The translations under genes were made by a program, and so were the position numbers. Under the pieces are notes generated by a model. The model saw only the letters and a list, made by a program, of their open reading frames with translations. It did no database searches and was not told where the DNA came from. From Kingdonia uniflora (taxonomy: Eukaryota; Streptophyta; Magnoliopsida; Ranunculales; Circaeasteraceae), in contig JACGCM010001796.1 of NCBI GenBank assembly GCA_014058105.1, positions 434,001 through 498,000 of the forward strand: DNA of 64,000 nucleotides, written 5' to 3'. Below are positions 1 through 8,982 of the stretch, in pieces (the stretch's first letter is position 1; the number at the start of each line of letters is the position of its first letter).

Positions 1-592
1 CAATAAGCATGGGGTCAATGGCATCGAAGTGGCACCGGGCAACAAACAGGCATGCCACTGCAACAACTTACAATAACAAATGATGCGGACCGTGAGAGCG
101 TCGCTAGAGGGGAGTCGTGGACCCACGAAGTCGACTCGGGCATGCCACAAACACCCTTTGACGTCGACCCGACGTCAACCGGGGGAGGCCGCAGCCGATT
201 AGGGGCGGGCACGAGTCTAGCGGAGGGGCCGCGAATTCCGACGGGACCAACGACAGATTTGGTTGATGTAGGGGTGATACCTTAAAGGGTTATTACGTTG
301 GATCCTTTCCCACACCAGCGAATAAGGAGGGGAGTGCCTCGGAGAGCACTCACTTTGTATGGGTTGATGCTAGTAATTCAGGGATCAACGAGTACTGGAA
401 GAAGCATGCACTTTTCTACACACCCGAAGGGAAGGGGACTTGATACTATTATAGACGGAAGGTCGACGAACAACCTCATCTCATAGAGTATAGCAGATAA
501 ACTACGCTTCAACCTTGTGCCTCACCCTAAGGTTGCCACGTTAAGTTGGCTACAGAAGGATGGTCAGCAAGGGGAGATATCAGTGCTATACC
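1..592 (+). pseudogene. gag-protease remnant of the chromovirus
   Basis: A degraded reading around 440-590 matches the retropepsin region of plant gypsy elements. It contains DGRSTNNLIS, where D-G-(S/G)-(S/A) is the active-site pattern, followed by a HPK...WLQKDGQ stretch typical of the region after the protease flap. At least one stop codon and frame changes interrupt it. The preceding 1-430 has weak coding character (an open stretch at 52-285) and probably represents the gag-protease linker, but no zinc knuckle was seen. The protease continues after the hAT insertion, at 1486. Confidence 0.6.
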
Positions 593-599
593 GTACGCA

Positions 600-1477
600 T
601 AGGGTTGTACACCGAAACGGTGAACCCGACAACCCGATCCGGACCGACCAGTTCAGTTCAGCTATGAGGAGGAACCGGTTCGGCTTTAGTTTTAAGTTTG
701 GTAACCCGGATCTTGTCGGGTCGGGTTTGGTGTAAACCTCGGGTTACCCGAACAAACCCGAACCGGTTTAGGGAATATTAAATTAAAAGTTGAAACTAGG
801 TTTCTAATCTCTTAGCCTTTCTTCCTCCCGCAGACATACAGTCCTCGTCTCTTCTCTCACTCTCGTTTTCTCCACCATCAATGGTAATTCGCCTCTATCT
901 TCTCCACCATCAAACTTCCTCCTTTTTCTCTCTCTATTAGATATTCCTTTTATACCTTTATCTCAATTTCTCTGATTTTGATAAAGGGGATGATGTTTCT
1001 GTCAAACATATCATCAACATCATTAGTAGTAGTAGTAGAAGATAAGGTTTATCACACTTGACTTGTTAATCTTCTAAACCTTTGTGATCTGCTCATTTTG
1101 AGGGTCTTTTGTTGTCCAAAACCCTTAGTTTTAGAATAATTTACAAGGAAAGCTGGAAAAGAAAGGGAAATTTCATCACTAGGGTTTTGGTTTGGGAATT
1201 GTTGGCTTGATTTTGATTTCATCTCTCTCTCTTAATCTTAGGTGTATTTGGTCATACTGTTTGTCAAATGTGAGTTTGCATAATGATAAATAAAAAATAA
1301 AAATAAAAACAAACACAAACAAACATCACCTGAGTTCAGAACCCGGCCAATTTGGTTTGGTTCCGGTTTGGGCTCTACACCAGGTCGGTTCGGGTTCATA
1401 ATTTGGTAACCCGATGAGTCCGGGCCGGATCTAGCCCAGGCCTGAACCCGGGCCGACCCGACCCGTGTATAGCCCAG
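600..1477. mobile_element. Non-autonomous hAT-type element no. 1, inside the protease
   Basis: The left end TAGGGTTGTACACC pairs with the inverted right end (CTGGGCTATACACG read outward to inward). It is flanked by an imperfect 8-bp duplication, CGTACGCA at 592-599 and TGTACACA at 1478-1485, as expected for hAT. The ends are packed with GGGTT/CCGAACC-type motifs, and the middle has CT-rich leader-like sequence. No transposase is present. The element interrupts the retropepsin reading of the chromovirus. It shares ends and architecture with the element at 7615-8413. Confidence 0.75.
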
Positions 1478-1485
1478 TGTACACA

Positions 1486-2480
1486 TGTGAAGATTAAGAT
1501 AGAAGAATATGAAGAATCCATCTTATGTACCGTTATCAAGATGGATGTCTGTCAGATATTTTTGAGTAGGCCTTGGCAGTGGGAGAGGAACGCAATACAT
1601 ATCGGGCGGCCTAATGTCTATGTATTCATGTGGAAAGGCATTCGACAGAGATGGGTGGTACCGCCAGGAGAGACTCCAATTCGTAAGCCAAGTAGTTTCC
1701 TAGCAGAGGGAAAGAGACAAGGACTTGCTTATGCTTTGGTCTGTGCGATGTCTACCGCCCCTACCAAAGTTCCTGACGGGTTACAGCCACTTCTTGATAG
1801 GTTTCCAGACATCTGTCATGAGCTTAATCAACCAGAGTTACCTCCGTTACGAGATATTTAGCACAACATCGATTTGATTACAGGGCGCATCTGCCTAATT
1901 TACCCCATTATCGTATGGCCCCAGCAGAACATGCAAAGTTACAGAGACAAGTCGCAGAGTTATGTGCAAAAGGGGTTCTGACGGAGAGTATGTCACCAGT
2001 GGTAGATCCAACACTCTTAGTCCCCAAAAAGGATAGGAGTTATTGTATGTGTGTTAATTGTCACGCAATTAACAAGATCACAGTAAAGTATTAATTCTCC
2101 ATTCCTAGATTAAAGGATATTATAGATGATCTTTATGGCGCCAGGTTTTCTCCAAACTTGATCTTAAAAGAGGGTACTACCAGATTCGCATGCGATCGGA
2201 GGATGGGTAGAAGACGGCGTTTAAGACCAAATATGGTCTATATGAGTGGTTAGTGATGCCTTTTGGGATATCTAATGCTCAGTCCACATTCATGCGTTTG
2301 ATGATAGAGGTTTTACGTAATTGCATTGCAGAGAGGTTCGCGATGGTCTACTTCGATGATATTCTTATACACAACCACACCAAAGAGAAGCATCTTATTC
2401 ATGTGGAGAGAGTTTTAAACCCCTGCATCAACATCGGTTATTTCTTCAGTTGAAGAAGTGTCCGTTCCTAGTTGATTTCG
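1486..2480 (+). pseudogene. Protease tail and reverse transcriptase remnant of the chromovirus
   Basis: From 1487 the reading (IEEYEESILCTVIKMDVCQI, then RPWQWER) matches the end of the gypsy protease and the linker before RT. The linker includes the conserved pattern of a target region LLDRFPDIC. The RT palm follows with frameshifts and stops at 1860-2250. The best-preserved part is 2253-2453, with MPFGISNAQSTF and the catalytic YFDDIL box. The RT is clearly non-functional because several stops and frame changes separate its conserved blocks. Confidence 0.85.
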
Positions 2481-3167
2481 TGCAATTTTGGGATACGTTA
2501 TCTCGTCATAGGGATCAAGGTTGACGAGAAGGTAGACACGATCATGAACTACCTGTCCCTACCACGACGACGCAGGTACAGAATTTTCATGGGTTGGCTA
2601 CGTTTTATAGGCGATACATAGATAGGCTCAGCAGTCTTAAGGCACCGATCACTTCCCTCATGGGAAACGTGCCTTTTGAGTGGACACCTGAAGCTGATGA
2701 GGCATTTCGATTTATCAAACAAAAGCTTACCATAGCTCATGTCCTTACATTACCAAAAAATTTGGGGCCCATTTTTGAGGTTACGACAGACCCATGTAAG
2801 AATGGGATTGGTGTTATGCTCACAATCTGGGAGGCCGGTGGCTTACTTCAGTGAGAAGTTATTTGGGGCACAGTTGAACTACAACACATGATATTGAGTT
2901 ACTTGCAGTAATACGGTCTCTGCGGCATTGGCGACATTATTTGGTTCACCGGGAGTTTGTCATTCATTCTAATCATGACGCACTACAACACATACATAGC
3001 CAACAGAAGACTTCGACTGACAAGCAGGCAAAGTGGTTCAGTTACCTCTAGAGTTTTAACTTCCACATTCATCCTATTAAGAGTAAATAAAACAGGTTTG
3101 TAGACAAGTTCAGTAGGACATAGCTCACCTCTTGGTTACACTCCGTTCTTCGGTATTTGGGTTTTCT
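2481..3167 (+). pseudogene. RT thumb and RNase H remnant of the chromovirus
   Basis: 2594-2854 carries the connection domain (FYRRYI, then PFEWTPEADEAF), followed by a degraded RNase H domain (VTTDPCKNGIGVML), where the family normally has DAS at the start. Downstream the frame is lost, but remnants such as HWRHYL and a KWF...Y...F pattern follow to about 3100. The sequence is then cut at 3167 by the LTR-type insertion. Past that insertion the homology picks up in the linker between RNase H and integrase. Confidence 0.8.
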
Positions 3168-5417
3168 TGTAGCGCCCCGTTATTTTTCCTTGTATGATTT
3201 TTTGTACTGATGCTATTTATTTAACTTGCACATGGGAGTACCCTATTATATTCTTAGGTTTTTGAATTATAAGGAATTCTTGGTCAAAAACCACCACCGT
3301 AACTCCCCCAAATTCTCCTCCCTATTCTTCTCCCTAAAACCCTCAACTCCTCTCCAAATACAACTACTCACTAGCTATAGCCGATAGAAGAACTATGCTT
3401 CATATCCCCATATTTCAATTTCAATCCCAGAAATCAGATTTTGAGTGCTTAAGAGAAACAGTAAATTTCTTGTACAAGATTAGAGAATTACAAATCCTTT
3501 CGGCATCAACATATAACCTTAGAGCAAGGGGTTCCAGGAGCTTAGTAAGAGAAGGGAAGTGTTGGAATTTAGGAGTTAATCTCTATCCACCACTACTCGT
3601 TCCCAATTCAGTCTAATAAGGCATGTACATTTATTCCCGGAAATTTAACATCGAATCGACATAATATTCTGATTTGATATATAAATAATTGAGCATCAAT
3701 TCATATGATGTTAGGTATACTTATTGTGTCTGTTTTGATTTGTGTATTGTGTATATTCGTCGACATTACATCTGTGATATAGAATTCCGTTAAATTCCCA
3801 TATGTGGCCTGATTATACATTAATGTGTTTAGGGATAGCACTGTGTACCATCCTAAGACCATAATATTGGATCCGAGCTAAAGAATCAAAGTATTGTATA
3901 ACATTTATTTTATAACTCCATTAGGTCTGAGTAAGTATTATAACCAGGTTAACTTGTGGTTGAAATACATGAGAGAAAATAAGGCAGCTTGTATTGATTT
4001 GAAACTTAGCATGTATACTGGGGTAGTTAAACATAGTAGTTAGTACATGTTTAGACAACTTCTATGCAGGTAGCGTTATAACTATACGTGGGTGTATAAG
4101 ATTTAGTTGGTGACAGACTATCAAGTATGAGTCATACACCCCTCATTTTTTTTCTTATTAAACATCTAATATAGAATTGCAAATCTTGTGAATGTCAAGT
4201 GAGATATACGGCTTAACTTAGCCACGATTATAGGACTTCAATTGATATAACCTTTATTAACTTAAGGTAGAAAGATCATTGGTAGTCAGAGTATAAAATC
4301 ATCGACAGAGTCCCCCACTCCTATATCTGTAAGTGTACGTAGGAAGGTCGTTGAGCATAAGATCGTCAATCATATGATATAATCTCATTGCCTATAGAGC
4401 AAGGACAGATAGGTCATTTTGATTGAGTGTCGGTCTCTTAAATCATTCATGCATAGAAGAACTTAGAGTAATGTACACAGTAGGGATATGTTGTCAGGGT
4501 CCTTAAGTTCGATTCCCTAAACAAAAGATTTGGTAACTGTTTATCAGTGTCCCAGAGTTGCAAGTCCCTAAATTATCTCCTTGTTACTTCTCGGCTGCAT
4601 GTTACGCGAGCATCCCGTAGGCTTAAATCCCTGAAAGTGAAAATAAATCAGGCTTTAGACCTGTAGGTTGAAACTCCTTGACCACCTTGATCCCGTGATT
4701 TCCCCCGCTAATTTTTGGCTCACTAAAAAGGAATCCGCCAATCCCTGGCTCGACAATAAGGGATACGCTTCTGTTGAGGACAGAAGGGTGCGAGAGTGTG
4801 CGAGAGTGTGGCTCTACTGAATTAAAAGTGACCATTTGTACATCGTTTGTTAGTTATACCCTACACCTAATAACACTCTATAAATACTTTATAATACCAG
4901 TTGGCGCAACGCTTAAAAACAACATTAATAATTGAACCTCATCTCCTTAGTAAGCATCGCATCATTTATACATATAGGTAATATATTATATCGTATTAGT
5001 ATCTCTTTATTATCTCGGTCTGTCATGTTCAGTGACCGGTAATAATTGTGCTTGCTGACGCTATGTGCGCTATATTTTTCACAGGAGGCCGAGCATAGTA
5101 GATTTGGTTAGTGAGGCTTAGGTTATCATTTCGGGATTCTTTGGAGTTATTTTGGATCGCTGAGCTGTGTCGTAGGGTATTTATGATATTTTACTTTAAA
5201 TTTCATTGTCGTATTCTATTTCTCGTTTTTAGATTTTGTTGAGAATATTATTAATTTTATTCAATAATTGAGTTATTTCTGCTGCGTTACTTTGGTGTAA
5301 GTAGATGTAGTTAATTTCGTTATAAATATATTACATATGTGGGGGGGTTCATCCATGGGATGCCCGACTTGTTATGCTTTATGATTTTTATCAGAAAGTG
5401 GATTTTGGAGCGTCACA
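3168..5417 (+). repeat. Long LTR-like sequence (LTR A)
   Basis: It starts TGTAGCGCCCCG and ends GCGTCACA. It is followed three bases later by TTGGTATCAGAGCC, a good match to the initiator tRNA-Met primer-binding site, so it has the position of a 5' LTR. There is no coding content. The 5-bp duplication at its left end (TTTCT) is shared with the right end of the TRIM array, not with a second copy of this LTR. The matching 3' LTR is absent from the window. Confidence 0.6.
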
Positions 5418-6271
5418 AACTTGGTATCAGAGCCGGGGACGGCTCAATCTTAAAGATAGGGGGGATTGTAACACCCCGGCTAAGCGGGTATTGGAGAGGC
5501 GCCTAACCCAATTGCGGTGACGGTTGCAACAATGGTTTAGTCCCGCATCGCTTAAAATCATGCCGGATATATGGTCTTTAAGTTAAGATATCACTCTACA
5601 TGTCACCGAGGCATTTTCTTAGGAATAAAAATCTCACACTGCTGGCACAGTGGTTAAGTGGAAACAATATCAGTAACCATAGAGTGGGGTCGTGACAAAA
5701 TGGTATTCGAAGCCGGGGACGGCTCGATCTTAAAGGTGAAGGGACAGTAACAACCCGGCTAAACAGGTATTGGAAATGTGCCTGACCCAATAGTGGTGAT
5801 AGTTGCACCAATGGTTTAGTCCCACATCGCTTAAAATCCTGCCAGGTATATGGTCCTTAAGTTAATATTTCACTCTACATGTCACCGTCACCGAGGCCTT
5901 TTCTTAGGAATAAAAATCCCATACAGCTGGAGATCCGCAGTGGTTAAGTGGGAACAATATCGATAACCGTAGAATGGGGTCGTGACAAAATGGTATCAAA
6001 GCCGGGAACGGCTCGATCTTAAAGGTGGGGGGGACTGCAACACCCTGGCTGAACGAGTATTGGAGAGGCGCCTAACCCAATAGCGGTGACGGTTACACCA
6101 ATGGTTTAGTCCCACATCGCTTAAAATCATGTCGGGTATATGGTCCTTAAGTTAAGATATCACTCTACATGTCACCAAGGCCTTTTCTTAAGAATAAAAA
6201 TCCCACACTGCTGGAGATCCGCATTGGTTCATTGGGAACAATATCGGTAACCGTAGAATGGGGTCGTGACA
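5418..6271 (+). repeat. Tandem TRIM-like array (3 short LTRs, 48-bp spacers)
   Basis: Three LTR-like units lie head to tail at 5467-5697, 5746-5987 and 6036-6271. Each begins near TGTAACACCCCGGCT (the second and third are mutated) and ends TCGTGACA. The spacers at 5418-5466, 5698-5745 and 5988-6035 begin with a TGGTATCAAAGCC-type primer-binding site and end in a purine run such as AAAGGTGGGGGGGA directly before the next LTR. Each unit is thus LTR, PBS, PPT with almost nothing else. The repeat period is about 285 bp. The units differ by scattered substitutions and one CACCGT duplication in the second. Confidence 0.8.
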
Positions 6272-7074
6272 TTTCTGAGTTATGTGTCTTATACCTTTCT
6301 GGCGTGTATTTTGGGCCTATTTACAAGTTATGTGGGTAGCACCAGGGTTCTCACGAGGATTACACCGTTTAAGATGGTTATTTATTTAAGGGTGCAACCC
6401 TTTGTGTCCTAATTTCTTTTATGCAAGAGCGTTTGATTGCAAATATCCATGTTGGGGGGCTTGGGGGACATTTCGGGGTGATCAAGACCATGGCACTCAT
6501 GCGGGAGAGATACAGGGATGTTAATACTTTTATCCAGAGATGTATTCTTGTGCGACGGCTAAAGGGAGAGAGCAGAACACTGGCCTCTACACATTTTTTT
6601 TCGATTCTTCTAGCCCTTTGAGAGATGTTTCGATGGACTTTATCACAGGATTGCCGAAGACATGGGATTTTGACTCTGTTTTTGTGGTTGTTGATCGATT
6701 CTCTAAAATGGCGCATTTTATACCATGCACTAAGACGGAAGATGCGACTCACGTGGTTCGACTGTTCTTCCGGAAGGTGGTACATTTACATGGGGTTCCG
6801 CAGTCGATTAATTCAGATAGGGATCGACAATTTTCGGGGAATTTTGGAGGACGTTATGGAGACTCCTACGCTACAAGCTTCGTTTTTCCACAGCGTTTCA
6901 CCCTCAGACAGGCGGACGGACGGACAGAGGTGGTTAACCGGAGCTTGGGTGATCTACTACGGTGTATTACAAGGGGTAGACCTACAGAGTGGGATTTTGC
7001 CCTTTCACATGCCGAGTTTGCTTTCAATAGTTTTGTTAACAGTTCGACGGGACTATCTCCTTTTTAGTTTGTAG
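6272..7074 (+). pseudogene. Integrase remnant of the chromovirus
   Basis: 6421-6621 holds the zinc-binding N-domain region (HVGGLGGHFG, then MRERY). A frameshift near 6600 moves to 6606-7067, which carries the catalytic core: MDFITGLPKTW with the first Asp, VVVDRFSKMAHF, then INSDRDRQF with the second Asp. The expected third acidic residue lies in the HAEFAFN/NS...GLSPF neighbourhood, after a degraded stretch. Stops and the frameshift make it non-functional. It begins directly after the TTTCT duplication of the 3168-6271 insertion. Confidence 0.85.
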
Positions 7075-7606
7075 CGGGCTATTCCCCAAATATTCTGCAA
7101 GATTTAGCACATATTCCTGAGTTAGTACCTACTTTTGACAGTGCTACAGAGTTTGCTAAGTCCATTCAGGCGATACATGAGGAGGTTCGGCGACATTTAG
7201 CGGATGTTTACGCAGGGGTAAAGGAGAAGATTGATAGGCATAGAGGAAAGGTTATACTTTCACCAGGGACCTAGTTATGTTTTATATTGAGAAGGGATGA
7301 CGCACCGGCGTGGCGTCTAAACTTCTCTTGCGAAAATTTGGACCTTATCGCATTACCCAGAGTATTGGTAACATGCCTACGAGCTTGACATTCCAAGAGC
7401 ACACTTTAAGGTTGTCACTATCAAGCTTCTGACACAGTTTTATGGTGATATTCCATCACATCCAGTGACACCTTCACCTAACATTGAGTTGACTGACAAA
7501 ACTGATGAAATACTGGATAGCCGTTTAGACGCAGCAGGATAGCGAAGTTCTTGATAAGATGGGTTGGTCGTTCAGAGGATGATGATTCATGAATTTCAGG
7601 GAAGTC
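7075..7606 (+). pseudogene. Integrase C-terminal and chromodomain-like tail
   Basis: The reading continues (YSPNILQDLAHIPELVPT, then KIDRHRGKVILSPGT) as the usual integrase C-terminal extension, then loses frame. At about 7495-7605 short pieces, TDEILDSRLD and KFLIRWVGRSEDDDS, resemble the chromodomain that ends chromovirus integrases, with one stop where a Trp codon is expected. The second hAT element at 7615 then cuts in. A few more codons of the tail appear after 8421. Confidence 0.6.
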
Positions 7607-7614
7607 GTTTGCAC

Positions 7615-8413
7615 TAGGGTTGTACACCTAAACCCGAAAACCCGAACCGAGCCGACCCGAACCGGCCGGTTTGGTCCGGGTTAGGAATATGTCGGTTCAG
7701 TTTCGGGTTCGGATATTAAAACCCGGTTATACTCGGATCGGTTTCGGTTCTTGGGTCCGGGTAACCGACCAGACACGAACCGGACCGACTTTATATAAAT
7801 ATTTTGTTAAGTCATAATAAGTCATACCCTAACCCTAAACAGCAGCCTCTCTTTTCCTCTACCATAATCTCCTCCCCTCTCTCTCTCTAGAAATCTTCCT
7901 CCATGATCATTCTACCATGGTACCACGGTGGGAGATAAAGCTATGACCTCTGCATCTGGATTCCAGGGAGACACGGTTTCTTCTTAATGGTTGTAAGGGG
8001 TCTCTATTCATGGCGGATGATGATGTATCGTCATGTATCTTAACGGTGTTTTTATATCGTCAATATATCTCTAGTCATGGCGTGATGTATTGTCATGTAT
8101 CTTGGGCAGACCAAAGCAACATCATTAATGTAAACATTTTTTAATGCAAGGCCAAAGCAACATCATTTCAAACATTTATTATTTTATAATCAAATAATGA
8201 ATTGGAAAAAAGTAAATAAAAGTAGATCACGGTTTACTTTTAAAACAAAACCCGACCTGGACCCGGACCGACCCGATGATTTCGGTTCGGTTTCGGATCG
8301 GGTCTTGGTACAAATCGGTTCGGGTTCGGGTTTATTAGTGAAAGACACGATTACTCCGGGTCGGATCACGTCCCGGCCTGAACCCGGACCGATCCGACCC
8401 GTGAACTGCCCTA
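7615..8413. mobile_element. Non-autonomous hAT-type element no. 2
   Basis: The 799-bp element starts TAGGGTTGTACACC and ends GAACTGCCCTA, giving TIRs of about 13 bp. It is flanked by a perfect 8-bp duplication GTTTGCAC (7607-7614 and 8414-8421). Both ends are dense in CGGGTT/CCGACC motifs that could be subterminal transposase-binding sites. The centre holds CT-rich sequence, then AT-rich sequence. It has no transposase. It is a relative of the element at 600-1477, with similar ends and motif-rich flanks, and both hit the same chromovirus. Confidence 0.9.
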
Positions 8414-8421
8414 GTTTGCAC

Positions 8422-8671
8422 GGATAGATCCGACATTTTACGATGATTATATACGGCTACAGAATTCGTGGTCGAATTCTTCTTAGGAGGGGAGAGTTGA
8501 TAGATCATGCCTCGCACGTACCTTTTATCTTTGCTCTTTATATAGATGTTAGGGGTTTTCATTATTAGTTAGTTCTCTTGTTAGAGTTTTTGGGTGAACT
8601 CTTAAAACCATAGAATTCAATTTGAGTAGTTAATTTGTGTTTCCGCCAGATCGTTATCGTTAGTAACATAA
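8422..8671 (+). other. Chromovirus 3' end: purine tract and putative LTR
   Basis: After the hAT element the last pol codons appear to run to about 8480. A purine-rich stretch AGGAGGGGAGAG (8486-8497) follows and then TGATAGATCATG, a possible LTR start. A TATA-like TTTATATAGATG lies near 8537. GTAACA near 8671 is a possible LTR end, but without the 5' LTR the limits cannot be tested. Confidence 0.4.
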
Positions 8672-8982
8672 TGATAAAGTTGTATGGACCATGAGACTAA
8701 TGCTATCTTTACTATCATTTTCCTTAGACATTTTGGAACATTTGACTGGCATATTTTTTTCATAGGAATAGAAATTTTAGACTGAATTTTAATGAGACTA
8801 GATTATCCTAAGAAAAACTAATGCCCTAGATTCATCACAACGTGGGTCACGTGGAACCATCTAAAGCCTGTAATAAAATGCAGAAACGCGAACAAAACTA
8901 AACGACAATAAATCAAGTTATGGCTTCTTCAATAAATATATTAGTGGGAAATCATAAGGCAATCTGTGCTTCAAACTGATAC

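Larger units (their letters stand above)
3168..6271 (+). mobile_element. Composite LTR-type insertion: 2.25-kb LTR plus minimal TRIM tandem array
   Basis: The segment begins TGTAGCGCCCCG and ends GTCGTGACA, the canonical TG...CA ends. It is flanked by a perfect 5-bp duplication TTTCT (3163-3167 and 6272-6276). Removing it with one TTTCT restores the chromovirus linker reading into a GFSEL...YFGPI block, which confirms the boundaries. Inside, a 2250-bp LTR-like sequence (3168-5417) is followed by three short LTR-like units of 231-242 bp. Each of the four is separated from the next by a 48-49-bp spacer holding a tRNA-Met-type primer-binding site and a purine tract. No protein-coding domain was seen in any of it. 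Confidence 0.75.
1..8671 (+). mobile_element. Decayed Ty3/gypsy chromovirus, 5' end outside window
   Basis: Protease, reverse transcriptase, RNase H, integrase and a chromodomain-like tail follow in the normal gypsy order on the plus strand, broken by stops and frameshifts. Three later insertions split it: 600-1477, 3168-6271 and 7615-8413. When each insertion and one target-site copy are removed, the pol homology resumes on the far side, so these pieces belong to one element. A C-terminal match to a chromodomain (a run like FLIRWVGR near 7555-7590) places it among chromoviruses. The 5' LTR and most of gag lie left of the window, and the 3' LTR boundary is only guessed. The element lies downstream of the visible part of the PIG-V gene and may sit in that gene's last intron. 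Confidence 0.82.

Noticed and set aside
5641..5700. 5S rRNA-like sequence in the TRIM LTRs (Cassandra-type element)
   Set aside because: Only a short GATCCGCAGTGGTTAAG stretch resembles 5S RNA. The rest of the internal promoter is not present, so a Cassandra identity is not supported.
8197..8427. Open frames within the hAT-type elements (also 298-486 and 517-735)
   Set aside because: They arise from low-complexity CGGGTT motifs or cross element boundaries. No protein family fits.
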